NCBI GenBank assembly: GCA_014843695.1
Contig: CM026393.1
Span: forward strand, 9,015,536-9,079,535
Source of the DNA: Archivesica marissinica
Lineage: Eukaryota; Mollusca; Bivalvia; Venerida; Vesicomyidae
DNA length: 64,000 nt
Reading direction: 5' to 3'
The notes under the pieces: model-generated
Seen by the model: only the letters and a program-made list of their open reading frames with translations
Database searches by the model: none
What the model was told of the DNA's origin: nothing
Made by a program: the position numbers and the translations under genes
Shown: positions 35,301 to 49,400 of the stretch, one piece after another
Layout of the letters: every line of letters begins with the position of its first letter
Numbering within the stretch: position 1 is the stretch's first letter

Positions 35301-38300
35301 CCAGTGATTACATCATCAATGAGGTATGCTAGGTTACCAGTGGTTACATCATCAATGAGGTATGCTAGGTTACCGATGGTTACATCATCAATGAGGTATG
35401 CTAGGTTACCGATGGTTACATCATCAATGAGGTATGCTAGGTTACCAGTGGTTACATCATCAATGAGGTATGCTAGGTTACCAATGGTTACATCATCACT
35501 ATAATTATAGAGCAAGCATCAGAAGGATGAGCACCAGTACACGTCGTTCCCCGTAAAGAGCAACTACAAGCCTACACAAACATTGCTGGACCTCGAGGAC
35601 AATCCATCCAGCGAGACCACGCTAGAAGACCAGTTAGTGCTTGATGCTCAACTCCATTCCGACGATGAAGATAAGGTCCTCATTACTTGTTTCTTTGTTT
35701 TGTTCATACTCTGTAAATGCTTAATGTTAAAAAGCCTTTACACACATGTTTATTTCTCCCTTAGTCCTAAGGTAAAACACATACATAACTTAACTTTTTA
35801 CATGTGCCTAATAATTAATTATAATTTATTACTCGGCTGTCCGATTAGCGCAGTGGTTAGCACACCCACTTCTCACCAATGCAACCTGGGTTCGATCCTT
35901 GGTACGGGAAGTATGTCAGATGGTACGGTGGTCGCCAGATCGTACAAGTGGGTTTTCTCCGGGTACTCCGGTTTCCTTCCACACAAATGACCACATTTAT
36001 GCTTTCATCCGCGCCAACGAGAGTGATTAATATAAGTTGTTAGAACTTGCTTCGCAAATAAAGTTTAATCTTTAATTTATTACTCTTGCAATATTGTAAT
36101 AGCCAACATTTAGTCGTGTTAGGTGCTGTATAACCTGACTCGTTACCTGAGATAACATTTAGTCGTGTTAGGTACTGTATAACCTGAGGTAACATTTAGT
36201 CATGTTAGGTGCTGTATAACCTGAGATAACATTTAGTCATGTTAGGTGCTGTATAACCGGAGATAACATTTAGTCATGTTAGGTGCTGTATAACCTGAGG
36301 TAACATTTAGTCATGTTAGGTGCTGTATAACCTGAGGTAACATTTAGTCATGTTAGGTGCTGTATAACCTGAGGTAACATTTAGTCATGTTAGGTGCTGT
36401 ATAACCTGAGGTAACATTTAGTCATGTTAGGTGCTGTATAACCTGAGGTAACATTTAGTCATGTTAGGTGCTGTATAACCTGAGGTAACATTTAGTCATG
36501 TTAGGTGCTGTATAACCTGAGGTAACATTTAGTTGTGCTAGTCACTGTATATCCTGAGATAACATTTAGTCATGTTAGGTGCTGTATAACCTGAGATAAC
36601 ATTTAGTCATGTTAGGTACTGTATATCCTGAGGTAACATTTAGTCATGTTAGGTACTGTATATCCTGAGGTAACATTTAGTCATGTTAGGTACTGTATAT
36701 CCTGAGATAACATTTAGTCATGTTAGGTACTGTATAACCTGAGATAACATTTAGTCATGTTAGGTACTGTATAACCTGAGATAACATTTAGTCATGTTAG
36801 GTGCTGTATAACCGGAGATAACATTTAGTCATGTTAGGTACTGTATAACCTGAGATAACATTTAGTCATGTTAGGTGCTGTATAACCTGAGATAACATTT
36901 AGTCATGTTAGGTACTGTATAACCTGAGATAACATTTAGTCATGTTAGGTGCTGTATAACCGGAGATAACATTTAGTCATGTTAGGTACTGTATAACCTG
37001 AGATAACATTTAGTCATGTTAGGTGCTGTATAACCTGAGATAACATTTAGTCATGTTAGGTACTGTATAACCTGAGATAACATTTAGTCATGTTAGGTGC
37101 TGTATAACCTGAGATAACATTTAGTCATGTTAGGTGCTGTATAACCTGAGATAACATTTAGTCATGTTAGGTGCTGTATAACCTGAGGTAACATTTAGTC
37201 ATGTTAGGTGCTGTATAACCTGAGATAACATTTAGTCATGTTAGGTGCTGTATAACCTGAGGTAACATTTAGTCATGTTAGGTGCTGTATAACCTGAGAT
37301 AACATTTAGTCATGTTAGGTGCTGTATAACCTGAGGTAACATTTAGTCATGTTAGGTGCTGTATAACCTGAGATAACATTTAGTCATGTTAGGTGCTGTA
37401 TAACCTGAGGTAACATTTAGTCATGTTAGGTGCTGTATAACCTGAGATAACATTTAGTCATGTTAGGTGCTGTATAACCTGAGGTAACATTTAGTCATGT
37501 TAGGTGCTGTATAACCTGAGATAACATTTAGTCATGTTAGGTGCTGTATAACCTGAGGTAACATTTAGTCATGTTAGGTGCTGTATAACCTGAGATAACA
37601 TTTAGTCATGTTAGGTGCTGTATAACCTGAGGTAACATTTAGTCATGTTAGGTGCTGTATAACCTGAGATAACATTTAGTCATGTTAGGTGCTGTATAAC
37701 CTGAGGTAACATTTAGTCATGTTAGGTGCTGTATAACCTGAGATAACATTTAGTCATGTTAGGTGCTGTATAACCTGAGGTAACATTTAGTCATGTTAGG
37801 TGCTGTATAACCTGAGATAACATTTAGTCATGTTAGGTGCTGTATAACCTGAGGTAACATTTAGTCATGTTAGGTGCTGTATAACCTGAGGTAACATTTA
37901 GTCATGTTAGGTGCTGTATAACCTGAGGTAACATTTAGTCATGTTAGGTGCTGTATAACCTGAGGTAACATTTAGTCATGTTAGGTGCTGTATAACCTGA
38001 GGTAACATTTAGTCATGTTAGGTGCTGTATAACCTGAGGTAACATTTAGTTGTGCTAGTTGCTGTATAACCTGAGGTAACATTTAGTTGTGCTAGTTGCT
38101 GTATAATCTGAGGTAACATTTAGTTGTGCTAGTTGCTGTATAACCTGAGGTAACATTTAGTTGTGCTAGTTGCTGTATAACCTGAGGTAACATTTAGTTG
38201 TGCTAGTCGCTGTATAACCTGAGGTAACATTTAGTTGTGCTAGTCGCTGTATAACCTGAGGTAACATTTAGTTGTGCGAGTCGCTGTATAACCTGAGGTA

Positions 38301-40420
38301 ACATTTAGTCATGTTAGGTGCTGTATAACCTGAGGTAACATTTAGTCATGTTAGGTGCTGTATAACCTGAGGTAACATTTAGTCATGTTAGGTGCTGTAT
38401 AACCTGAGGTAACATTTAGTCATGTTAGGTGCTGTATAACCTGAGGTAACATTTAGTTGTGCTAGTTGCTGTATAACCTGAGGTAACATTTAGTTGTGCT
38501 AGTTGCTGTATAACCTGAGGTAATATTTAGTTGTGCTAGTCGCTGTATAACCTGAGGTAACATTTAGTTGTGCTAGTTGCTGTATAACCTGAGGTAACAT
38601 TTAGTTGTGCTAGTCGCTGTATAACCTGAGGTAACATTTAGTTGTGCTAGTCGCTGTATAACCTGAGGTAACATTTAGTTGTGCGAGTCGCTGTATAACC
38701 TGAGGTAACATTTAGTCATGTTAGGTGCTGTATAACCTGAGGTAACATTTAGTTGTGCGAGTCGCTGTATAACCTGAGGTAACATTTAGTTGTGCTAGTC
38801 GCTGTATAACCTGAGGTAACATTTAGTTGTGCTAGTTGCTGTATAACCTGAGGTAACATTTAGTTGTGCTAGTTGCTGTATAACCTGAGGTAACATTTAG
38901 TTGTGCTAGTTGCTGTATAACCTGAGGTAACATTTAGTTGTGCTAGTCGCTGTATAACCTGAGGTAACATTTAGTTGTGCTAGTCGCTGTATAACCTGAG
39001 GTAACATTTAGTTGTGCGAGTCGCTGTATAACCTGAGGTAACATTTAGTCATGTTAGGTGCTGTATAACCTGAGGTAACATTTAGTTGTGCGAGTCGCTG
39101 TATAACCTGAGGTAACATTTAGTTGTGCTAGTCGCTGTATAACCTGAGGTAACATTTAGTTGTGCTAGTTGCTGTATAACCTGAGGTAACATTTAGTTGT
39201 GCGAGTCGCTGTATAACCTGAGGTAACATTTAGTTGTGCGAGTCGCTGTATAACCTGAGGTAACATTTAGTTGTGCGAGTCGCTGTATAACCTGAGGTAA
39301 CATTTAGTTGTGCGAGTCGCTGTATAACCTGAGGTAACATTTAGTTGTGCTAGTTGCTGTATAACCTGAGGTAACATTTAGTTGTGCTAGTTGCTGTATA
39401 ACCTGAGGTAACATTTAGTTGTGCGAGTCGCTGTATAACCTGAACTGTTTTCCATACTACCAACGATAACAACAAAATATGTGACATGTTGGGCTTGCAT
39501 ATTTACACACTTGTTAGCGGAGTCGTGCCATATATTGACAATGCACGTTTACTAATTGAGAAACCATGTACACAACCTTAACTCATGATGACATAATATT
39601 GTAACTTTATGTATTGACTCGAACTCGCAACGAGATTGCAAATTCAATACTACTCCTTTATACTTCTATATCTCATTTCTGCATATTCTATTCCAATTTC
39701 ATCCTTATTTTCTCTTTCTATTTCCCTTAACGACTTACTTTCAGATATTTATTTATAAGTGTTTCGATGCGTTTCCAATTTGAATTAAACATATTTAAGT
39801 CCTGGTCATTTTCGATATTACGCCAAGTTTTTAAAGTTGCCATATGTACCTGGTACCAACATCTAGTAGCACACAGTGGAAAGAATTACTGTAAGCATTT
39901 AGCTTTCAGTTCAATCCACATATCACAATATAAATGGGTTATAAATGTATGTTTCTGTATATTTCTCAATGTATATTACATGTATCCTGTTAAATAAATA
40001 TGTTTAAATCAAATTCGCAATCTGATGCACTTTGACTGTCCAGCTGTGATTCAGAATTATATCTACAATGATGTGAGCAGCATCAAGACATAAGTGAACC
40101 ACTGTTTGATAATTTCGTAAATGAGAATTATCTGTTTCAATCATTTACTTTGACAATTTTCTACATGTTTTTTTAGTTCATTTATTCTTAAGATATGTTA
40201 TAGACATACAACTATAGCACAACAATTGCCATTTTCACTGACTTCAATTGTAGTGTGACTTATAAGTGTTATTTCTGAATATATAACATTATCCACCCAG
40301 TAACTGATAAATTGTGTCACATAGCAGGCACATGTATGAACAAATTGCTGTATGAGACAATCTGTATGCTCATGTATATTTCCAGGAACCTGATTATCAA
40401 GATGCAGCCAACTTGAGACT

Positions 40421-40454
<34 letters not shown>

Positions 40455-43400
40455 AACAACCAATCAACCCTGCCGCTTCGTCCTCCACCAAGATTACCAA
40501 CGAGGGATCACTCTAATACCATCCAGGATGAAGTATTTGCCTCCATTTCTACAGTGCGAAGAGATGAAATGTACAGAAACGTTGAAAGTTTTAATCAGGA
40601 AGAACATTTGTTTGATACTGAATCTGACTCAGATAGTGATACGGAAGATGATAACATTGAAGCTAATCTAAGTGCTGCGCTGAACAAACAAAGTGCTGAA
40701 GGGAATATTTATGAAGAGGAAGAAGAAGATAGGTGCACAAGTTTACCAAATATGCCAAATCTCCCTCAGGAGTCTGACACATCAGACGATTCTGATTTTA
40801 TATCTACATCATTCTGGCTTCGTAACAGAAGACCAGACCATCTTGACGAGATTAGTGCACCTTTAGTGCCTCTGAGAATTGACTCGATAATACCAATGCC
40901 AAAACACAGAGAATGTGTCTCCATGGACCTGGATTATTTGAGACCGGATGGACAGAGATCTATCAGTCCAAGTTTGATCTGCCTAGAAAAAGCCCCTGCA
41001 CTTCCTAAGCGACAGGTCGATGAAAGAACATTTGTAGTCATTGACAGGAGTACTGAAGGTGATTCGAAAGAGAATAATATAGTGCTACTTGAAAATATTG
41101 ACTGGCATGCTGTTAAAAACAGTGTGAGTTCAGGTCTAGAGGGTAAAATATCGTTTCCAAATAACTGTGATAATTCCCAGTCAGATGATGTTGATGGGGG
41201 ACTTTATGAAACTCTTACTGCGAAACCAGTGAAGCCATCCAAACTATCCGGGTTTGATGAGCCGACCGAAGATAGTGTGTATGAAGCGACATGGGAGTGT
41301 TCAAGTGCAAGAAGGTGTGATAGTGACAATGACGATGCTTGTTGTGGAATGGAACCAGAAGAACTCATTGTCACCCTGCCACCAGAAAACAATGAGAAAA
41401 CAATTCAACACGAACATGTCACAATGAGAAACTATGACAACGAAGTACAGTCCCAAAAACACAGAAGTGTTTTATCAAAAATATTCTCCAGGAAATCGAA
41501 AGATAATTTTCTGCCAGAAAGTCTTGTTGTTACAATACCTCAAACGTTTTCTGGCGAAGCTACTGGTGAAACTGAAGAAGGGAACTTATATTCTGATTTT
41601 CCAACTCCAGACCAGGAGCACACACATACAGTCTCTACTGGTAACCATCTAGATTCAGACATTTTGAAACTCTCATTGCTGGAAAATGGGCCAACAGAAA
41701 CTTCTTCAATTGAACTTCCAAAGAGAGATTTTAATCAACATCCTGTAAGGGCATTTGCAGCTGATGAAGCAGTGAGACCAATGTATAATCTGTCTGTGTC
41801 CTTGAAAGAACCTATTCAAGGGTTTAATCAAGATGCTTATGAACCAGTTAATCTTTTCAAAAGTGTTAACATTCATCATCACAATACTTGGCTTCCTGCA
41901 CCCAGCCCACCTGCTAAAGCTAAACATAATAGAACTGCAGATATTACCACAGTCCTGGAAGATAGCCCTATTGCACCTCCGAGAAGAAATCGTAAGTCTT
42001 ATAAATCTGTGAACGGAAAGTCTGACTCGCCGGAATTGCGAAGAAAGAACAATGTTGCTGGTTCTCCGTCCATTCCAAAGAAGAGGCAATCAGTTTTGAC
42101 GGCTCTCAGTGCTTCTGTCAGGGAACCAGCCTTACCACGAAGAAATTTGATCTCGCCAGATAAAGAGAAACCAGCTGTCCCACCTCCTCCGCGGAGAGGA
42201 GTTGCTGGAAGAGAAGTTTCCGATATCAGTGGTAAGACACTTGTTTTCTGTATCGTGGTGAGTTCTTGGTATCGGTGGGTCATCATTCTTGGGTCGCTTT
42301 CCTGTCATCTGTTGTCCAATTACGTGGTCAATTTTGATGAAACTTCCAGGCTACTACTAAATCATAGGTAGCTACAATTATTCCTATCTGAAATCCAGAA
42401 TGTCCAGTTTGTTAATTTGATGAAATTTAGTGTGGAGCAACTGGGCAACATGTAAATCATAATGTTCTATTCTAATCTCATTCAAAATGACCAAAAATGG
42501 CTGTTATTGTGGCCTTTTTGAAAAAATCTGTTTCTGACATCTTTAGAACTGCTTGGTGTATTTGAAAGTCACAGAATAAATAATTCAGTTCTGAGAAAAA
42601 CTGCTTTTAAAAGTGATGTTCCTAAAATAGTGTGGTCTTTATGAGGATTAAACTCTATTAGTTAAATGTTGATTGTCTGGGTTACAGCTATTCAAAGAGA
42701 TTACAGCATTATTTGTGCATGTAATTTGAACTCAAGGAACAGGTTTGCAGAGAGCTCATTGCCTATTTTCAGAAGTAGAATTTGGAATTGGCGTTTAATA
42801 TTCTTATAAATTCATCAATAATGTGTATTTTACGTTTATTTTTCCGGCGCAACCGGTTGCCCGTATGAACGACGCCTCCTGAAGAGATAGCCATTTTAGA
42901 TTTTTGGAAGATAGTGCAATGATACAGACAGAGCTCCATTCCAGAATCTCATCTGGTTCTTTTACGTGCACGGTGTAAAGCACCGACACGAGACCTCGGT
43001 TTTAAGTCCCATCTGATAGACTGTTAATTTTATTATAGAGTCAGACGGGGGATCGAACCTGCGATCCCTGGATTCATCATTAACCTTTCAGGGTTATCAT
43101 ATATCAATATTAAATTAATATATTAATATGGTAAGTGACCGTGGACCATTTCAATGGTGCTAGTCATCGCATTGAGCAGAAATGTATTATATTTCTGGGG
43201 TTTCTTCTGCGTTTTCTATACTGTAAAACACCGATTATTCACAAGAATTTAGATTCCGCTAATTTCATAAATTAATCCATGATTCACGTGAATAATACTG
43301 TGTCAGGGTTATATCTGAAAATATGTACGTTTTATCCAAATTAGCAATATATACGTAAACAGTCACCTGTCACCGGTCACCTTTATTTTTCGTGATAATC

Positions 43401-46400
43401 ACGGATGCGCGAATTTTAAAACTCCGTAAATTTATTGAAAATATTCAAAATTGTGAAATAAACTTTACTTGAAATATAGTATTTTACATTATGGATTTCA
43501 AAACAATCATCACTATCAATCAGCAACATCATTATATCAGCTACATGTAGCATGCAACATCATTATATCAGCTACATGTAGCATGCAACATCATTATATC
43601 AGCTACCTACATGTAGCATGCAACATCATTATATCAGCTACCTACATGTAGCATGCAACATCATTATATCAGCTACATGTAGCATGCAACATCATTATAT
43701 CAGCTACCTACATGTAGCATGCAACATCATTATATCAGCTACCTACATGTATTTTGTTGCATGCAACATCATTATATCAGCTACCTACATGTAGTGCAAC
43801 ATCATTATATCAGCTACCTACATGTACAACATCATTATATCAGCTACATGTAGCATGCAACATCATTATATCAGCTACCTACATGTAGCATGCAACATCA
43901 TTATATCAGCTACCTACATGTACAACATCATTATATCAGCTACATGTAGCATGCAACATCATTATATCAGCTACCTACATGTAGCATGCAACATCATTAT
44001 ATCAGCTACCTACATGTACAACATCATTATATCAGCTACATGTAGCATGCAACATCATTATATCAGCTACCTACATGTAGCATGCAACATCATTATATCA
44101 GCTACCTACATGTACAACATCATTATATCAGCTACATGTAGCATGCAACATCATTATATCAGCTACCTACATGTAGCATGCAACATCATTATATCAGCTA
44201 CATACATGCAACATCATTATATCAGCTACATGTAGCATGCAACATCATTATATCAGCTACCTACATGTAGCATGCAACATCATTATATCAGCTACCTACA
44301 TGTAGCATGCAACATCATTATATCAGCTACCTACATGTAGCATGCAACATCATTATATCAGCTACCTACATGTAGCATGCAACATAGACATTTGTAGTCT
44401 AAAGTTATACAGTGAAACCTGAGTTAGCAGCAACCTCTATTAAGCAGCCAGTTTGTATTAAGCAGCCAGCTACATCTTTCCCATTTGTTCAGCAGTTAAC
44501 CTCTAGTGATCAGCCATTTATCATCACTTCCTTAACATTTGGGACAGGTTTGACTGTATGTTTAAGACAAGTTTTCAATTGTCAAACTGAAGGTCAATGA
44601 ATAATTATTGTTCACTGAAGTCGATTAACCCATTCAACACCAAGTAACTGACATGGACTGGTCCATGATATTTTTAGACCAATAAATTAATAACAAAATT
44701 ACATTTGGATCAGTTCATTTATCAAAATGGGTAATTTTTTTTCTAAAAATAGTTATATTACTTGAAAAAAGTGCAGATCTTGATGAGACGGCTCATCACG
44801 AGCCGGCTCATCTGGATCTACACTTTTTTGTAAGCCTATTTAGAGGTCTGTGGTGTTGAAAGGGTTAATGGTGTTGTACTCGGCTGAAGTCAAATAGTTG
44901 GAGGGGGGTGGGGTCATTTTCTATGAATAATTCAATCTGACTGAATCATGTAAAGAAACGTAGCATATCGACGAGTTTAACGAGATTGATGGATATACAT
45001 GCTACACTCTGTTCTATTGATGAATATACATGCTACACTCTCTGTTCTATAGATGAATATACATGCTACACTCTGTTCTATTGATGGATATACATGCTAC
45101 ACTCTGTTCTATTGATGGATATACATGCTACACTCTCTGTTCTATAGATGAATATACATGCTACACTCTCTGTTCTATTAATGAATATACATGCTACACT
45201 CTGTTCTATTGGTGAATATACATGCTACACTCTGTTCTATTGATGAATATACATGCTACACTCTCTGTTCTATTGGTGAATATACATGCTACACTCTCTG
45301 TTCTATTGATGGATATACATGCTACACTCTCTGTTCTATAGATGGATATAGGTGCTACACTCTGTTCTATTGATGGATATACATGCTACACTCTCTATTC
45401 TATTGATGGATATACATGCTACACTCTGTTCTATTAATGAATATACATGCTACACTTTCTGTTCTATTGATGGATATACATGCTACACTCTGTTCTATTG
45501 ATGAATATACATGCTACACTCTCTGTTCTATTGATGAATATACATACTACACTCTCTGTTCTATTGATGGATATACATGCTACACTCTTTGATCTATTGA
45601 TGAATATACATGCTACACTCTGTTCTATTGATGGATATACATGCTACACACTCTGTTCTATAGATGAATATACATGCTACGTTCTCTGTTCTATTGATGG
45701 ATATACATGCTACACTCTCTGTTCTATAGATGGATATACGTGCTACACTCTCTGTTCTATAGATGAATATACATGCTACACTCTCTGTTCTATTGATGAA
45801 TATACATACTACACTTTCTGTTCTATTGATGGATGTACATGCTACACTCTCTGTTTTATTAATGAATATACATGCTACACTCTCTGTTCTATTGATAGAT
45901 ATACATGCTACACTCTGTTCTATAGATGAATATACATGCTACACTCTCTGTTCTATTGATGGATATACATGCTACACTCTGTTCTATAGATGAATATACA
46001 TGCTACACTCTCTGTTCTATTGATGGATATACATGCTACACACTCTGTTCTATAGATGAATATACATGCTACTCTCTGTTCTATAGATGAATATACATGC
46101 TACGTTCTCTGTTCTATTGATGGCTATACATGCTACACTCTCTGTTCTATAGATGGATATACGTGCTACACTCTCTGTTCTATTGGTGGATATACATGCT
46201 ACACTCTCTGTTCTATTGATGAATACACATGCTACACTCTGTTCTATTAATGAATATATATGCTACACTTTCTGTTCTATAGATGGATATACATGCTACA
46301 CTCTCTGTTCTATTGATGGATATACATGCTACACTCTCTGTTCTATTGATGAATATACATGCTACACTTTCTGTTCTATTGATGGATATACATGCTACAC

Positions 46401-49400
46401 ACTCTGTTCTATAGATGAATATACATGCTACACTCTGTTCTATTGATGGATATACATGCTACACTCTGTTCTATTGATGAATATACATGCTACACTCTGT
46501 TCTATTGATGAATATACATACTACACTCTCTGTTCTATTGATGGATATACATGCTACACTCTTTGATCTATTGATGAATATACATGCTACACTCTGTTCT
46601 ATTGATGGATATACATGCTACACACTCTGTTCTATAGATGAATATACATGCTACGTTCTCTGTTCTATTGATGGATATACATGCTACACTCTCTGTTCTA
46701 TAGATGGATATACGTGCTACACTCTCTGTTCTATAGATGAATATACATGCTACACTCTCTGTTCTATTGATGAATATACATGCTACACTTTCTGTTCTAT
46801 TGATGGATGTACATGCTACACTCTGTTCTATTGATGAATATACATGCTACACTCTCTGTTTTATTAATGAATATACATGCTACACTCTCTGTTCTATTGA
46901 TAGATATACATGCTACACTCTGTTCTATAGATGAATATACATGCTACACTCTCTGTTCTATTGATGGATATACATGCTACACTCTGTTCTATAGATGAAT
47001 ATACATGCTACACTCTCTGTTCTATTGATGGATATACATGCTACACACTCTGTTCTATAGATGAATATACATGCTACTCTCTGTTCTATAGATGAATATA
47101 CATGCTACGTTCTCTGTTCTATTGATGGCTATACATGCTACACTCTCTGTTCTATAGATGGATATACGTGCTACACTCTCTGTTCTATTGGTGGATATAC
47201 ATGCTACACTCTCTGTTCTATTGATGAATACACATGCTACACTCTGTTCTATTAATGAATATATATGCTACACTTTCTGTTCTATAGATGGATATACATG
47301 CTACACTCTCTGTTCTATTGATGAATATACATACTACACTCTCTGTTCTATTGATGGATATACATGCTACACTCTCTGTTCTATTGATGGATATACATGC
47401 TACACTCTCTGTTCTATTGATGGATATACATGCTACACTCTTTGATCTATTGATGAATATACATGCTACACTCTGTTCTATTGATGGATATACATGCTAC
47501 ACACTCTGTTCTATAGATGAATATACATGCTACGTTCTCTGTTCTATTGATGGATATACATGCTACACTCTCTGTTCTATAGATGGATATACGTGCTACA
47601 CTCTCTGTTCTATAGATGGATATACATGCTACACTCTCTGTTCTATAGATGGATATAGGTGCTACACTCTCTGTTCTATTGATGGATATACATGCTACAC
47701 TCTCTGTTCTATAGATGGATATAGGTGCTACACTCTCTGTTCTATTGATGGATATACATGCTACACTCTCTATTCTATTGATGGATATACATGCTACACT
47801 CTCTGTTCTATTGATGAATATACATGCTACACTCTCTGTTCTATTGATGAATATACATGCTACACTTTCTGTTCTATTGATGGATATACATGCTACACTC
47901 TCTGTTCTATTGATGAATATACATGCTACACTCTCTGTTCTATTGATGGATATACATGCTACACTCTCTATTCTATTGATGGATATACATGCTACACTCT
48001 CTGTTCTATTGATGAATATACATGCTACACTTTCTGTTCTATTGATGGATATACATGCTACACTCTGTTCTATAGATGGATATACATGCTACACTCTCTG
48101 TTCTATTGATGAATATACATGCTACACTCTGTTCTATTGATGGATATACATGCTACACTCTCTGTTCTATTGATGGATATACATGCTACACTCTGTTCTA
48201 TTGATGAATATACATGCTACACTCTGTTCTATTGATGAATATACATGCTACACTCTGTTCTATAGATGAATATACATGCTACACTCTCTGTTCTATTGAT
48301 GGATATACATGCTACACTCTGTTCTATTGATGAATATACATGCTACACTCTGTTCTATTGATGAATATACATGCTACACTCTCTGTTCTATTGATGAATA
48401 TACATGCTACACTCTCTATTCTATTGATGGATATACATGCTACACTCTGTTCTATTGATGAATATACATGCTACACTCTCTATTCTATTGATGAATATAC
48501 ATGCTACACTCTGTTCTATTGATGAATATACATGCTACACTCTCTGTTCTATTGATGGATATACATGCTACACTCTGTTCTATTAATGAATATACATGCT
48601 ACACTCTGTTCTATTGATGAATATACATACTACACTCTCTGTTCTATTGATGGATATACATGCTACACTCTTTGATCTATTGATGAATATACATGCTACA
48701 CTCTGTTCTATTGATGGATATACATGCTACACACTCTGTTCTATAGATGAATATACATGCTACATTCTCTGTTCTATTGATGGATATACATGCTACACTC
48801 TCTGTTCTATAGATGGATATACGTGCTACACTCTCTGTTCTATAGATGAATATACATGCTACACTCTCTGTTCTATTGATGAATATACATGCTACACTTT
48901 CTGTTCTATTGATGGATGTACATGCTACACTCTCTGTTCTATTGATGGATATACATGCTACACTCTCTGTTCTATTGATGAATATACATGCTACACTTTC
49001 TGTTCTATTGATGGATATACATGCTACACTCTCTGTTCTATTGATGGATATACATGCTACACTCTCTGTTCTATAGATGGATATACATGCTACACACTCT
49101 GTTCTATTGATGGATATACATGCTACACTTTCTGTTCTATTGATGGATATACATGCTACACACTCTGTTCTATAGATGGATATACATGCTACACTCTGTT
49201 CTATAGATGAATATACATGCTACACTCTCTGTTCTATTGGTGAATATACATGCTACACTCTGTTCTATTGGTGAATATACATGCTACACTCTCTGTTCTA
49301 TTACAAGTTGGAGCAAGACCAAAGACAATCCACCTGGCATCACGTCAACAGTCCATTAACCAATCATCTGCTCTCACAGCCATGAACCTCAAACAGAACC

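Noticed and set aside
34925..35515. 196-codon minus and 180-codon plus frames
   Set aside because: Both arise from the 36-bp array; the real coding sequence here starts at the exon 4 acceptor (35511).
36104..39443. CRISPR-like regular direct repeats
   Set aside because: Units are contiguous with no unique spacers, and the sequence is eukaryotic; these are minisatellites.
41999..42286. Minus-strand frames opposite exon 5
   Set aside because: Shadows of the long, phase-consistent plus-strand exon.
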